DNA of 64,000 nt from Pseudogemmobacter bohemicus. Its GTDB lineage: Bacteria > Pseudomonadota > Alphaproteobacteria > Rhodobacterales > Rhodobacteraceae. Both the position numbers and the translations under genes were made by a program. Location: contig NZ_QNHG01000001.1 of NCBI RefSeq assembly GCF_003290025.1, positions 1,471,509-1,535,508 of the forward strand. Direction: 5' to 3'. Every line of letters starts with the position of its first letter. Position 1 is the first letter of the stretch. Below the pieces are notes generated by a model. That model was not told the origin of the DNA. It worked only from the letters and a program-made list of their open reading frames with translations, and ran no database searches. Shown piece by piece: positions 32,537 to 42,916 of this stretch.

Positions 32537-33829
32537 ATGCATGATATCCGCATGATCCGCGAAAACCCTGCCGCTTTCGATACGGCGCTCTCCCGTCGCG
32601 GGCTGGCTGCGCTGTCGCCCTCGCTGCTGGCACTTGATGAGGCGCGGCGCGCAAAGATCCTCGCGGCTGAAACCGCTCAGGCCGAGCAGAACCGCGCCAG
32701 CAAAGACGTGGGTGCCGCCAAGGCGCGTGGCGATGATGCCGGGTTCGAACGGTTGCGCGCTCTGGTGGCCGAGAAAAAGGCCGAAATCGCCCGCCTGACC
32801 GCCGAGGCCGATGCCGAGGACAAGGCCCTGCGCGATCAGCTTGCCACCATCCCGAACCTGCCACTTGACGAGGTGCCCGAGGGCGCCGACGAGGCTGACA
32901 ATGTCGAGATCCGCCGCTGGGGCGAGCCAAAGAGCTTTGCCTTCGCCCCGGTCGAGCATTTCGACATTGCCGGTGTGAAACCCGGCATGGATTTTGCCAC
33001 AGCCGCCAAGCTTTCGGGCTCGCGTTTCGTGGTGCTGAAGGGCGCGGTGATCAGGCTCCACCGGGCTCTGGCACAGTTTATGATCGACACCCATGTCGAA
33101 GAGCATGGCCTCACCGAAGTCTGGACCCCGGTTCTGGTGAAGTCCGAGGCCATGTTCGGCACCAACCAGCTGCCGAAATTCGCCGAGGACAGCTATGAGA
33201 CCACCAATGGCTGGTGGCTGATTCCGACCTCCGAGGTCACGCTGACCAATTCCGCAGCAGGCGAGATCATGGATGAGGCAGCGCTGCCGCAGCGGATGAC
33301 CGCGCATACGCAATGCTTCCGCTCGGAGGCTGGTTCGGCGGGCAAGGACACCACCGGCATGCTGCGCCAGCACCAGTTCGAGAAGGTCGAGATGGTGACG
33401 CTTTGCACGCCGGAAACTGCGCTGACGGAACATGAGCGCATGACAGCCCAGGCAGAGACGATCCTGCAAAAGCTGGGCCTGGCCTATCGCACCGTGGTGC
33501 TTTGCACCGGAGATATGGGCTTTGGCGCGCAGAAAACGCATGACATCGAGGTCTGGCTGCCGGGTCAGAACCGCTACCGCGAAATCTCTTCGGTCTCGAC
33601 CTGCGGTCAGTTCCAGGCGCGGCGAATGAATGCGCGCTATCGCCCGTCTGAAGGCGGCAAACCCGATTTCATCGCGACGCTGAACGGTTCGGGCCTTGCC
33701 GTCGGGCGCTGTCTGATCGCGGTTCTGGAAAACGGACAGCAGGAAGACGGTTCGGTCGAGATCCCGGCGGTGCTGCATCGCTATCTCGGCGGCAAGACCC
33801 GCATCGGCGCCGATGGAACGCTCGCCTGA
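32537..33829 (+). CDS. serS: Seryl-tRNA synthetase
   Basis: 430 residues. N-terminal coiled-coil tRNA-binding arm (residues 25-105: [20 protein letters not shown] and [20 protein letters not shown]), then the class II core with motif 2 ([27 protein letters not shown]) and motif 3 ([23 protein letters not shown]). A free-standing housekeeping gene followed by a terminator. Confidence 0.97.
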   Translation: MHDIRMIRENPAAFDTALSRRGLAALSPSLLALDEARRAKILAAETAQAEQNRASKDVGAAKARGDDAGFERLRALVAEKKAEIARLTAEADAEDKALRDQLATIPNLPLDEVPEGADEADNVEIRRWGEPKSFAFAPVEHFDIAGVKPGMDFATAAKLSGSRFVVLKGAVIRLHRALAQFMIDTHVEEHGLTEVWTPVLVKSEAMFGTNQLPKFAEDSYETTNGWWLIPTSEVTLTNSAAGEIMDEAALPQRMTAHTQCFRSEAGSAGKDTTGMLRQHQFEKVEMVTLCTPETALTEHERMTAQAETILQKLGLAYRTVVLCTGDMGFGAQKTHDIEVWLPGQNRYREISSVSTCGQFQARRMNARYRPSEGGKPDFIATLNGSGLAVGRCLIAVLENGQQEDGSVEIPAVLHRYLGGKTRIGADGTLA

Positions 33830-33837
33830 AAAAAACA

Positions 33838-33855
33838 GGGGCCCTGACAGGCCCC
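33838..33855 (+). terminator. serS terminator hairpin
   Basis: GGGGCC-CTGACA-GGCCCC preceded by a run of six As and followed by TTG, 8 bp after the serS stop. Confidence 0.65.
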
Positions 33856-33866
33856 TTGCCTCCGGC

Positions 33867-33957
33867 GGGGATATTTAAGGACAGATGAAAAGCCCTTTCA
33901 GCTGTCTCTAAATATCCCGGGGGTGAGCGGCAAAGCCGCGAGGGGGCTGGCCCCCTC
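33867..33957. repeat. Paired GGGATATTT elements with GC hairpin, between convergent genes
   Basis: GGGATATTTAAGGACAGATG (33867 on) faces its near inverse CTGTCTCTAAATATCCC (33902-33918), followed by the hairpin GAGGGGGC-TG-GCCCCCTC (33940-33957) 2 bp before the der stop. It lies between convergent serS and der, so it fits a bidirectional transcript end. Confidence 0.7.
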
Positions 33958-33959
33958 TC

Positions 33960-35438
33960 TTACTTCCTGACCTGCTTTCCCTGGTGTTTCCTCAGCCGCG
34001 ACGGCGTATGGAATTTCTTCTCACGGAACGGATTCTGATCGCCCTGGCCGCGCAGGAACAGCCGGATCGGCGTGCCCGGCATGTCAAAGTGATCCCGCAA
34101 CCCGTTGATCAGATAGCGCTTATAGCTCTCCGGCACATCATCGGGACGCGAGCATTTGATCACGAAACCCGGCGGGCGCGTCTTGGCCTGGGTGATGTAG
34201 CGCATCTTGATCCGGTGACCGCCCGGCGCGGGCGGCGGGTGGGCCTCGGTCATCGCCGACAGCCAGGAGTTCAGCCGCGCCGTCGCCACCCTTCGGTTCC
34301 AGACCGCATGCGCCCGCAGGATCGCGTCATGCAGCCGGTCCATACCGCGCCCGGTCTTGCCCGAGATGGTCACCAGCGGCGCGCCGCGCAGCTGCGGCAG
34401 CAGGCGCTCGAACATCTCTTTCAGCTCGGCCAGCTTGTCCTGGCGTTCGGTCTCCAGATCCCATTTGTTGATCGCAACCACAACCGCCCGGCCCTCTGTC
34501 TCGGCGAAATCGGCGATGCGCAGGTCCTGGGTCTCGAACGGGATCTCATTATCCAGCAGCACGACGACCACCTCGGCAAAGCGCACCGCCCTGAGCCCGT
34601 CGGACACCGAGAGCTTTTCCAGCTTCTCGACCACCCGTGCCTTTTTGCGCATGCCCGCCGTGTCCCAGATCCGGATCGGCGTTCCCATCCAGTCCGCCTT
34701 GATCGAGATCGCATCGCGGGTGATCCCGGCCTCGGGCCCGGTCAGCATCCGGTCCTCGCCGAGGATCTTGTTCACCAGCGTTGATTTGCCGGCATTCGGG
34801 CGACCGATCACCGCAATCTGCAAGGGTTTCGCAACCGAGGGCCGCCAGCTCTCATCGGCGCCCTCATCCTCGCTGTCGAATTCGCTGTCTTCCGGCAGGT
34901 CGAGATCGGTTTCCGGGGTGATCTCGGCTTCCCGCTCGGCAAATTCTGCCTCGAAGGGGCGCAGGATGTGGTAGAGATCGTCCATCCCCTCGCCATGCTC
35001 GGCCGACATCCGGACGGGCTCGCCGAGGCCAAGCGAATATGCCTCAAGCGCTCCGGCATCGCCGGCCTTCCCTTCGGCCTTGTTCACACCAAGGATCACA
35101 CGGGCGTTTTTCTTACGCAGGATCTCGGCAAAGGTCTCGTCGGTCGCCGTCACCCCTGCCCGCCCGTCGATCACGAAAAGGCAGACATCCGCCATCTCGA
35201 CCGCGCGTTCGGTCAGGCGCCGCATCCTTCCCTGCAGGCTGTCATCGGTGACCTCCTCCAGCCCCGCCGTGTCGATCACGGTGAAGCGCAGATCGAACAG
35301 TTTCGCATCGCCCTCGCGCAGATCGCGCGTCACGCCGGGCTGGTCATCGACCAGCGCCAGCTTGCGGCCCACCAGCCGGTTGAACAGAGTGGATTTACCG
35401 ACATTGGGCCGGCCGACTATGGCGAGGGTGAAGCTCAT
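33960..35438 (-). CDS. der: Ribosome biogenesis GTPase Der (EngA)
   Basis: 492 residues with two tandem GTPase domains: G1 GRPNVGKST (residues 8-16) and second G1 GRPNAGKST in the middle, each with DTAG and NK(A/W)D-type motifs (VNKAEG is slightly unusual in the first), then a C-terminal KH-like domain ([31 protein letters not shown]). Needed for 50S assembly. An acidic linker ([13 protein letters not shown]) separates the domains. Last gene of the yfgM-bamB-der operon. Confidence 0.97.
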   Translation of the reverse strand: MSFTLAIVGRPNVGKSTLFNRLVGRKLALVDDQPGVTRDLREGDAKLFDLRFTVIDTAGLEEVTDDSLQGRMRRLTERAVEMADVCLFVIDGRAGVTATDETFAEILRKKNARVILGVNKAEGKAGDAGALEAYSLGLGEPVRMSAEHGEGMDDLYHILRPFEAEFAEREAEITPETDLDLPEDSEFDSEDEGADESWRPSVAKPLQIAVIGRPNAGKSTLVNKILGEDRMLTGPEAGITRDAISIKADWMGTPIRIWDTAGMRKKARVVEKLEKLSVSDGLRAVRFAEVVVVLLDNEIPFETQDLRIADFAETEGRAVVVAINKWDLETERQDKLAELKEMFERLLPQLRGAPLVTISGKTGRGMDRLHDAILRAHAVWNRRVATARLNSWLSAMTEAHPPPAPGGHRIKMRYITQAKTRPPGFVIKCSRPDDVPESYKRYLINGLRDHFDMPGTPIRLFLRGQGDQNPFREKKFHTPSRLRKHQGKQVRK

Positions 35439-35478
35439 CTGGATCTCCTGAAGCTCGCCCAGTTACACGGGAAAGCCC

Positions 35479-36807
35479 TCAGCGGAAAGCCAGAACTTGC
35501 CCGTTATTCGAGACGACATACAGTGTGCCGCCCGCGACCGCCGGCTGGGTGGCGGCGCCGCCCGGGATTTCCACGCTGGCGACGAGGCTGCCATCGGTCG
35601 GCGAAAAGCCCCGCAGCACCCCGTCGGAGGAAGCGACCCAAATCCGGCCACCAGCCAGAACCGGGCCGTAATGCGCGGTGATCGCTTTGTGTTTCCTGAC
35701 CTTTTCGGCGGTAAAATAGGGCAGAGAGACCGCCCAGATCACCTCGCCCGTGGCGGCATCCAGCCGGGCCAGCCGCGCCTCGTCGGATACAAGGAAGACC
35801 GAACCGCCCGCAATCGCCATCGGCCCGAGCGCGCCTTCCTCGGCATCCCAGATCCGCTCGCCCGAGGCGGCATCCATCGCCACGGTGCGACCGGCGCCGG
35901 TGCCGGTAAAGATCGTGCCGCCCACCAGGGCCGCATCGCCGGTCACATCCTGCGCTTCGCCATAGGCGATGCCCGGGCGGCGCCCCGCGATGGATTTCTG
36001 CCAGATCTTTGTGCCGCCGCCGATCCGCATCACCGCCAGCAGGTCACCCGCGCCCGAGGGGAAGATCACCGAACGATCCGAAACCGTCGGTGCAGCCGCG
36101 CCCATATAGCCCGCAGTGCCGGGGGTGCCGATCACCTGCCACTGCACCTTGCCATCCGCCGCATTCAGCGCCCAGGCCAAGCCGTCGCGCCCGGCGACAT
36201 AGACGACACCATCCGCCACCGCCGGCGCGCCATGGACCGGGCTGTCCACCCGCTGACGCCAGAGCATCTGGCCCGAGGCCGCATCCATCGCGATCACTTC
36301 GCCATAAGCGGTCGAGGCATAGACCTTGCCGCCCTCTGCCGCGAGACCGCCGCCCGAAACGCGGCCGCCGCGATCCGTCGCCGGCGTCAGATCGGCCTGC
36401 CACAAAAGCGTGCCGCTGGTCGACACCGCCGAGGCAACCATGGCCGCATCAATGGTGAAGACGCGCCCCCCCGCCACCACCGGCGCCGCCGCGATGCGGT
36501 GACGGCGCGAAGAGCCCTCGCCGATCGAGGTGGCAAAGGCAAGCTGCGGATTGGCGCGCAAGGCCGCATGAGGGGCGTCATGGCGGGCATTGCCACCGCG
36601 CTGCGCCCATTCGGCGTTGTTTTGCTGGCCCGGCAGGCTGATCGGTACTGACCGCGCCACCGCGCCGGCATCGCGCGAAGCCGAGCCTTCCAGCACCTCG
36701 CGCACATCGACCCGCTCGCCCGGCAGGATCAGCTCGCGCTCTCCGCAGGCGCTCAGCACCGCCAGCCCCGCCACCGCGCCCATCAGCCAGCCGATCCGCC
36801 GTTTCAT
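35479..36807 (-). CDS. bamB: Outer-membrane assembly lipoprotein BamB
   Basis: 442 residues from MKRRIGWLMGAVAGLAVLSAC; an in-frame ATG 21 bp upstream is possible. Lipobox LSAC gives lipidation of Cys21. The mature protein is an eight-bladed PQQ-like beta-propeller with repeated blade motifs such as VYASTAYGEVIAMDAASGQMLWRQ and IFTGTGAGRTVAMDAASGERIWD. It belongs to the BAM complex inserting outer-membrane proteins. The gene order yfgM-bamB-der matches many proteobacteria. Confidence 0.92.
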   Translation of the reverse strand: MKRRIGWLMGAVAGLAVLSACGERELILPGERVDVREVLEGSASRDAGAVARSVPISLPGQQNNAEWAQRGGNARHDAPHAALRANPQLAFATSIGEGSSRRHRIAAAPVVAGGRVFTIDAAMVASAVSTSGTLLWQADLTPATDRGGRVSGGGLAAEGGKVYASTAYGEVIAMDAASGQMLWRQRVDSPVHGAPAVADGVVYVAGRDGLAWALNAADGKVQWQVIGTPGTAGYMGAAAPTVSDRSVIFPSGAGDLLAVMRIGGGTKIWQKSIAGRRPGIAYGEAQDVTGDAALVGGTIFTGTGAGRTVAMDAASGERIWDAEEGALGPMAIAGGSVFLVSDEARLARLDAATGEVIWAVSLPYFTAEKVRKHKAITAHYGPVLAGGRIWVASSDGVLRGFSPTDGSLVASVEIPGGAATQPAVAGGTLYVVSNNGQVLAFR

Positions 36808-36889
36808 GCTCACGCTCTGCCCCATCATTCCAGTTGCTCTGGCCGCTGGCCGGGTTCAGCACCGGCCGGCAGCAGATATTCCTTGCCGC

Positions 36890-37612
36890 TTATTCGCTGC
36901 CAGGCGCTGTGGCGCCGCTTTCGGTCGCGCCGCTTCCCGCTTCCTCGGCCGGGGTCGCATCATTGACCACCTCGGCCGGCTCACCGCCCAGCACAGTGAC
37001 GATCTGTTCGGCCCGGGCGCGCAGGGCCTGGCTTGCCTCCTGATCGGTGGCAAGGCTGTTCAGTGCCGTGATGGCTGCGGGCACATCGCCCTCTTCGATC
37101 GACAGCCAGGCCAGCTGTTCAGCCGCCAACAGGCGATAGGGCCGACGCTGGCCCGCAATCGCCTCAAGCGCACTGCGACGCTCGGCCAGCGGCTGCTCTG
37201 CCCCGGCCACGATCACCCGGCGCAGGATCGCCAGATCGCGCCAGGCCGGGTCCAGCTTTGCATCCGCAATCACCTTGTCCAGCGCGGCCAGCGTCGCCGC
37301 CTTGTCCTCCTTCGGGTCCGAGGCCTCGATCATATCCCGGATCACCGCCTGAGAGCCGGTGGCGGGAATCGCCGCCAGCGCCTCGCGCCGCGCCTCGGGA
37401 GAGCCGGTATCCAGCGCCTCAAGCAGCGCATCGCCAAAGCCCTCGGCCCGCGCCGCATCGCGCGCTTTTGACCATTGTTGCCAGCCCGAACCGGCCACGA
37501 TCACCAGGATCAGCACGCCGCCGATCCAGCCCCAGCGGCGGAAAGCTTTGGTCAGCTTTTCGCGCCGCAGCTCATCGGTGACCTCATCAATGAAGCTGTT
37601 GGTGTCGCTCAC
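36890..37612 (-). CDS. yfgM: YfgM-like TPR membrane protein
   Basis: 240 residues. Short cytoplasmic start (DEVTDELRREKLTKAFRRW), one transmembrane helix (GWIGGVLILVIVAGSGWQQW), then TPR-like helices in the periplasm, ending in an acidic low-complexity tail. YfgM is an ancillary partner of SecYEG/PpiD and lies upstream of bamB in the same order in Escherichia coli. Here it is first gene of the operon. Confidence 0.85.
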   Translation of the reverse strand: MSDTNSFIDEVTDELRREKLTKAFRRWGWIGGVLILVIVAGSGWQQWSKARDAARAEGFGDALLEALDTGSPEARREALAAIPATGSQAVIRDMIEASDPKEDKAATLAALDKVIADAKLDPAWRDLAILRRVIVAGAEQPLAERRSALEAIAGQRRPYRLLAAEQLAWLSIEEGDVPAAITALNSLATDQEASQALRARAEQIVTVLGGEPAEVVNDATPAEEAGSGATESGATAPGSE

Positions 37613-37784
37613 TTGCTCCGGGCCTTCCTGCCATCAATCCTTGTTCCGCCACGTCTTACAGGGATTCCGGCAATCTTGCCAAGTCCTGCCCGGGCTTTTA
37701 GGCCCCTATCCGCCCCCGGACTGCCCCCGGACTGTCCTCTGACATCCCCCCGGTTGCCGCGCGCCACCCTTTATGCGGCCCGGT

Positions 37785-40700
37785 TCAGGGCGCCTTACCC
37801 CCGCCCGTGCGCACCCCCTTCAGCCGTTCCTCATAGATCGCGATCCAGCCATGGAACGGCCCTTCCGGCATCCGCCCCTCTGCCTCCAGCCCTTTCAGCA
37901 GCGCCACCGACTCGGTCAGGAAAAGCGAGCCGTCGCGGTAATAATGGCTGGCGCGGTAGAGGCTGAGCGCGAGATCGGTCACATTATAGGGGTTTTCCGG
38001 CTCGACCCCGGCGATCCAGCGCATGATCGCCAGCGCCTGTTCCTCATGGGTACGCCCATTCTCGAAATCCTGCAGGAAGAAACAGGCATCCGACAGAAAC
38101 CGCAGCGCATAGGCGAGGTTGCGCTGGTCAGAGACCGAGGCAGGTTGCTGGCCGGTGATCCATTTCCTGAGCGCAACCGCCGCCTCGTAATCCTGTTTCG
38201 CGGTGGCGAAATCCTCCTGCGCCATCAGCACCCGGCCGGCATTTTCCAGCGACAGTGCGTAATCCCGGGCTGCGATCACATTCCAGGGATCGGCCGAAGA
38301 GGCGGCAAAGGCATAGCCCGAGGTTTCGCGGTAAGCCACCAGCGCCCCCGCCAGATCGCCCGAGGCCTCCAGCGCCTCGCCCAGCCGGTTGGCCGCGAAC
38401 ATCCGGTCGATCAGCAGATTGGGATCCGCCGGGCGCAGCCCGGCCACCCGGTCCATAGTCTCGACCGACTGGCGTGCGAGTTCAATCGCGCGGGGACTAT
38501 CCTGCAGTTTCAGCAGCACCGCGACCTGGATATTCAGCCCGATGCTCAGCTCGCGCAGCTGCGTCGGATCCACCGGCGCGTCTTTGGGAAGGGCAGCCAG
38601 CACCGCCACGCGGATCTCGCGCCCCTCCTCCAGCAAGGGCAGCGCCGCCGCAGGCTCTCCGCCCCGCGCCATCGCATCGCCCAGCGAGACCAGGGTATAG
38701 GCCACATCCAGCCGGTAAAGCTGCACCCCCGGCGCCGTCCCGACCAGCCAGCGGCGGATTTCCAGCGACCGGCCGAACAGCTCGCGCGCGGTGGTGACAT
38801 CGCCCAGCTGGTCATAGATCCGGGCCAGTTTTTCCAGCGAAATGGTCAGATCGCGCTGCGGCGGCAGGTTTTGCGGGTCGATATCCACCACAGCCTGGCG
38901 CAGCGCCAGCGCCTCATTCGCCGCAGCCAGCGCCTCATCCGCCACGCCTTCGCTCAGATAGAGATCACCGATCCGTTCATAGGAAACCGACAGATCGCGC
39001 AGCCATATCGCATTTTGCGGATCCAGATCGACCAGTTCGCGCCTGAGCCCGAGCGCATGCTGCCAGTTCATCAGTGCCGAGCCGCTGTCGCCCATCGCGA
39101 GATAGACATCGCCCATCCGCGACACCGTCACCGCGCTGTCGCGTTTCAGCACCACATTGCCCGGATCCCTGGATTGCTGTTCGTCGCGGATCTTTTGCGA
39201 CTCCATCAGCACGGCCAAGGCCGAATCATATTGCAGCTCGCTCATCAGCATTTCGCCCAGCCGTTCATAGCCAACCGCCAGATCCAGCTGATAGGTCGGC
39301 ACCGCAGGATATCTGTTGGCGATATCCTGGCTGATCTCCAGCGACACGTCATAGGCTTCACGCGCCCGTTCGAAATCGCCCATGGCAGACCAGACATCGC
39401 CCAGTTTCTCATGCGTGAAAGAGATATCCCGCGCATGAGTGACGCTGTCGGGTGCCTGGTCATAAAGCGCCAGCCCGATTTCCAGCGCCTCGTTATGCGC
39501 CGCCAGCGCGCCCTGGTAATCCGCCAGCGTCAGCCTGATCGAGCCACGGCTGTTCAGGATCACCTCACGTTCGCGCAAAAGATCACTGTCCTCGGGCCAG
39601 GCGGCGATAAGGGCGGCGGTCAGTTCATCGGCACGGGCGTAATCGGCATCGGCATCGGCAAGAAACCCTTTCTGCACCTTGATCTCGCCCGCTCCTTTCA
39701 GCGCCCACATCAATTGCCGGCGCCAGCCGATATCTTCCGGCTCGGCCCGGGTCAGACTGTCCAGGTAGTCGACCTGGGTAAGCGTGACGCTCAGCGCGGA
39801 CGAACTGTTGCCGGCCACCAGGTAAAGCCAGGCCAGATCGCTCAGCGCCAGCGCATAGGCCTCTTTCGCCTCGCGGTCGGGCAGATCGGCGCGGACCCGG
39901 TTGTAAAGCTCGGTCGCCTGGGTCAGGTCGCTGATCGCCAGATCATAGCGCAGGCTGGCACGGGCGGCATTGGCGTTCAGCACATGGGTCGCGGCCTGCG
40001 ACAGGGTGCGCGCCACCATATTGTCGCGCAGCGAGGATTCGGATTTTGCGTCGATCTCGGTCGCTTCGGCCATCAGCGCACGGCCCGCATCCGACGCGCC
40101 CAGTGCGAATTGCTCTTCGGCTTTCGCCCGGAGGTCTGTGACACGCGGATCATCCGATGCCAGTTTCAGCAGATCGGATTCGAAAGTGGCATAGGCCCGG
40201 GCGGCCTCTTCCAGCTTGACGCGGCGATCATCGACCGAAAGCTTTTCCAGATCGCCCGTCAGCACCGCACGGTAAAGCGGCGCCAGCGGCATGTCGTTTT
40301 GCTCGGCCACCGTCTCGACCTCTCCACGCAATTCGGGCGAATAGCGCTCCATCGCGACAAGGAGAAGTTCGCGCTCGGGCAATTCGCCCTCGCCCGAAAG
40401 ATAGATCAGGCGCGGCAACCCGCTTTCGATATAGGGCATCTGGCGGCCGCGCGTGCGGTCATAGACATCTTGCTGCACAATGGTCAGCGAGAGGCGCAAT
40501 TCGGTGCCTTCACGGCCGAAATTGCGCAAAAGCGCCTCGGTGAAAGGCGAGTTTTTGCCATTGCCGTCAGCGGCGGTCGCACCGGGTGCGGCGGCAAAGG
40601 CGATCAGCGCCCCCTCCGCCCGCCCGATCCGGCCCAGCGCCCCCACCGTTTTTGGCGCATCGGCACCGTCTTCGGCCAGCGCCACCGCCCCGCGCCCATC

Positions 40701-41180
40701 CGGATCCGAAGCACCCAAACCCGCAAACGGGTCATTGCGGCAGGCATCCAGCAGGAAAATCGCATTGGGCGAAATGGCGGCCAGGGTCTCCTGCACCTCG
40801 GAAAACGGCAGCGATGTGGCCGCCAGCCCCTCGGCGCTTCTGGCCTCCGCATCGACCGGCAGCAGGTAATTCACCCCGTCAATCGCCACCCCATGGCCGG
40901 CATAGAAGACCAGTGCCAGATCGGCGCCTTCGCCATCGACGCGGAAATCCTCAAGCGCGCGGCGCATGCGCCTGAGATCGCGGTCGGTCTCGGTCCAGAC
41001 CTCAAAGCCCAGGCTTTTAAGCAAATCCTCGATGGCACGGGCATCATTGACCGGGTTCGCGAGCGGACGCAGATGCCGGTATTCCTGCGCGGCCAACACC
41101 AAAGCAACGCGCCTTTCGGCCAGCGCCGGTGCGGCGAGGCCGAAAAACATCAAAAGGACAAAGACAAAGCGGCGCAGCAT
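37785..41180 (-). CDS. Exported caspase (C14)-TPR protein
   Basis: 1131 residues. Signal peptide MLRRFVFVLLMFFGLAAPALA is followed by a caspase-like p20 domain: RRVALVLAAQEYRHLRPLANPVNDARAIEDLL, catalytic His96 in FYAGHG, and Cys147 in IFLLDACRNDPF. From about residue 370 to 1100 there is a long array of TPR-like helical repeats (AISDLTQATELYNRV, ALAAHNEALEIGLALYDQ, AREAYDVSLEISQDI, ELFGRSLEIRRWLVG). Both catalytic residues are intact, so it may be an active periplasmic protease with a scaffold for partners. Substrates and role unknown. It is monocistronic and flanked by non-coding DNA. Confidence 0.85.
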   Translation of the reverse strand: MLRRFVFVLLMFFGLAAPALAERRVALVLAAQEYRHLRPLANPVNDARAIEDLLKSLGFEVWTETDRDLRRMRRALEDFRVDGEGADLALVFYAGHGVAIDGVNYLLPVDAEARSAEGLAATSLPFSEVQETLAAISPNAIFLLDACRNDPFAGLGASDPDGRGAVALAEDGADAPKTVGALGRIGRAEGALIAFAAAPGATAADGNGKNSPFTEALLRNFGREGTELRLSLTIVQQDVYDRTRGRQMPYIESGLPRLIYLSGEGELPERELLLVAMERYSPELRGEVETVAEQNDMPLAPLYRAVLTGDLEKLSVDDRRVKLEEAARAYATFESDLLKLASDDPRVTDLRAKAEEQFALGASDAGRALMAEATEIDAKSESSLRDNMVARTLSQAATHVLNANAARASLRYDLAISDLTQATELYNRVRADLPDREAKEAYALALSDLAWLYLVAGNSSSALSVTLTQVDYLDSLTRAEPEDIGWRRQLMWALKGAGEIKVQKGFLADADADYARADELTAALIAAWPEDSDLLREREVILNSRGSIRLTLADYQGALAAHNEALEIGLALYDQAPDSVTHARDISFTHEKLGDVWSAMGDFERAREAYDVSLEISQDIANRYPAVPTYQLDLAVGYERLGEMLMSELQYDSALAVLMESQKIRDEQQSRDPGNVVLKRDSAVTVSRMGDVYLAMGDSGSALMNWQHALGLRRELVDLDPQNAIWLRDLSVSYERIGDLYLSEGVADEALAAANEALALRQAVVDIDPQNLPPQRDLTISLEKLARIYDQLGDVTTARELFGRSLEIRRWLVGTAPGVQLYRLDVAYTLVSLGDAMARGGEPAAALPLLEEGREIRVAVLAALPKDAPVDPTQLRELSIGLNIQVAVLLKLQDSPRAIELARQSVETMDRVAGLRPADPNLLIDRMFAANRLGEALEASGDLAGALVAYRETSGYAFAASSADPWNVIAARDYALSLENAGRVLMAQEDFATAKQDYEAAVALRKWITGQQPASVSDQRNLAYALRFLSDACFFLQDFENGRTHEEQALAIMRWIAGVEPENPYNVTDLALSLYRASHYYRDGSLFLTESVALLKGLEAEGRMPEGPFHGWIAIYEERLKGVRTGGGKAP

Positions 41181-42390
41181 CTGGGTAATCCGGGATTGCC
41201 GTCAGTCTCGCCCTGCAAGGGGTCCGGGTCAAAGGGAAAATCCGCGCTGCGGGCTGCGGGATTCCTGACCGGGCAAGAAGATCGGCCTTCCCCCCTCGTG
41301 GCCTTGCCGCATTCCGGGGATGATCCGCAACGAAAAACAACCGGAGGATAACCAGGTTCGGAGGCTGGATTGCCCGATACCAGGGGCAGTAGCGCGGGGC
41401 AGAGTACCGAGGCCACGGGATCAGGGGAGCGAAGGGCTGATCCTCCGGCTTTTGCAGCGGCAGCCCCGGTCTGGGACTATGGCCATAAGATCGCCGCACC
41501 CCGCGCCTGTCAGAGCCGTTGGCGGGTCGGCGATCCGGTTCTGCGCCCGAAGCAGATCAGCACGGGGATTGTCCTCAGTCATTGCGGGCGTCTTGCCGAC
41601 CCTCCCCCAGGCGCCCACGAAGGCGCCCGTGCGGGTTTGCCGCGCTGGCCCGGGGCCGGGCCTTAGACGGGTACAAAACCCCTGATCCTATGGCCGCTTG
41701 CATTGCGCCAGAACGGCGCGCCGGGGAAAGGCACCAGGGACAATCCGCGCGCCGGAACCGACCGCGCGGGGCGCCCGCCCGGCACGCTCCGGCGCCCCGC
41801 GACGCGGCATCGCAGCCAAATCCGCCTGAAGGTCAGCCTTCACAGCCTGTCAGGCCGCAGCAGTACCTGCCCTGCTCCGAAAGCGCCTAAATGCCGGCGT
41901 GACATCTGCGGCCCTGGCGTCATCACCCGGCAATCCCCCGCGCGACCTGGCCTGTGTTTGCGCAGGCGGGATCGCCATGTCCCGCGCCTTCTGACATCAG
42001 GAACCCCGCCCCTGATCGCCGGTTCCGGCGGAGCCCTGCTTCAGGGGAATGCCCCCGGATGCGTAAGGGCCAGGCGATGCTGCTGGCCAGCAAAAGCCGA
42101 AACGGCCTGTTCGCACCAGGACGCAGACGCGGCGGCGCCTCTGACGACCTGATCGGCCCGGCCCTCGGCCCACTGACAGGTTGCGGCGAAACCCTGTTGC
42201 GGTGGATCGGCCCGAACCATTTCAGCGCCCTGTCACGCCGCCTCAGACCTCGCAGGGGCAGCTCATCCTGTCGCGAGCCGGGACAGGGCGCGTGGACTAT
42301 CCGCAGGCGCGGCGGCTGCAAATGCAGCATCCGCATTGGATTTTGCGCAGAAACACCGCAGCCGGGTTTACCACCCGCAACAGGGGCGCA
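41181..42390. other. 1.2 kb without a supportable gene
   Basis: High-GC DNA between the caspase gene start and the IS5-family fossil. Several overlapping frames of 60-300 codons exist on both strands, but none has normal composition, a ribosome site or recognisable homology; they are rich in Arg, Pro and Gly as expected for spurious GC-rich frames. Small hairpins such as AGGCGCCC...GGCGCCCG at about 41610 occur. Probably eroded mobile DNA. Confidence 0.5.
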
Positions 42391-42789
42391 GTGTCGATAC
42401 GCGAGAAATTGCCGGACCAGATCGCGCGCGGCCAGGAGATCGTCAGCGTTACTGACTATCAGGCCAAAAATGCCCGCAAGGTTTATGACGCCCTCGCCGC
42501 CTGCGGGGCAGTTGAGATCATTCCCGGTCGCAAGAACGCAGAACCCCGGCAGAAAGACAGCCCGGGCGACCGCGCCCGAAACGAGATCCCGCGCATGCCG
42601 GACTGCATCGGTCAGATGCATAAGGCGAGGATCGGGGGCGGATATCCTGGCAAAAGCCGCATCGGGGCGAAAATTCACTGCCCCGGATGGGTGGGGCAGC
42701 AGCCGTTCGCGCGCCTCTTCTACCGCCTGGTCGCCGCTCTCAATCGTCCCACCAGGGTCGGGAAACCCACTCCCCAAGGCACCAGCGCT
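42391..42789 (+). pseudogene. Degenerate IS5-family transposase fragment
   Basis: Frame reads QEIVSVTDYQAKNARKVYDA, GAVEIIPGRKNAEPRQKDSP, GDRARNEIPRM, then RIGAKIHCPGWVGQQPFARLFYRLVAALN. This follows the C-terminal half of IS5-family DDE transposases (usually GAYDTRKCHDAI, PPRKNA, GARARNEALR, VETKMHCFKLLGQRLMARDFDRQVAELQ). The catalytic Glu of the SLVETKM motif has become Gly, and the N-terminal half is absent. An old, dead insertion sequence. Confidence 0.6.
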
Positions 42790-42916
42790 GCCCGGCGCAG
42801 GGGAAAACCGACCCCGCCCCAAATGCCGGTCAGGCATCAGAGCCGCCGGGAGAACCAGTCAGCCTTCTGCCTAAGAAGGACCGCGCCGGACTGTCCGGAT
42901 CGCAGCACCGAGACGA

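Noticed and set aside
37773..41351. A 1192-codon open frame on the plus strand, antisense to the caspase-TPR gene
   Set aside because: Composition is dominated by His, Arg, Gln and Pro with no domain, and it mirrors the codon pattern of the real minus-strand gene. Long antisense frames are expected opposite GC-rich genes.
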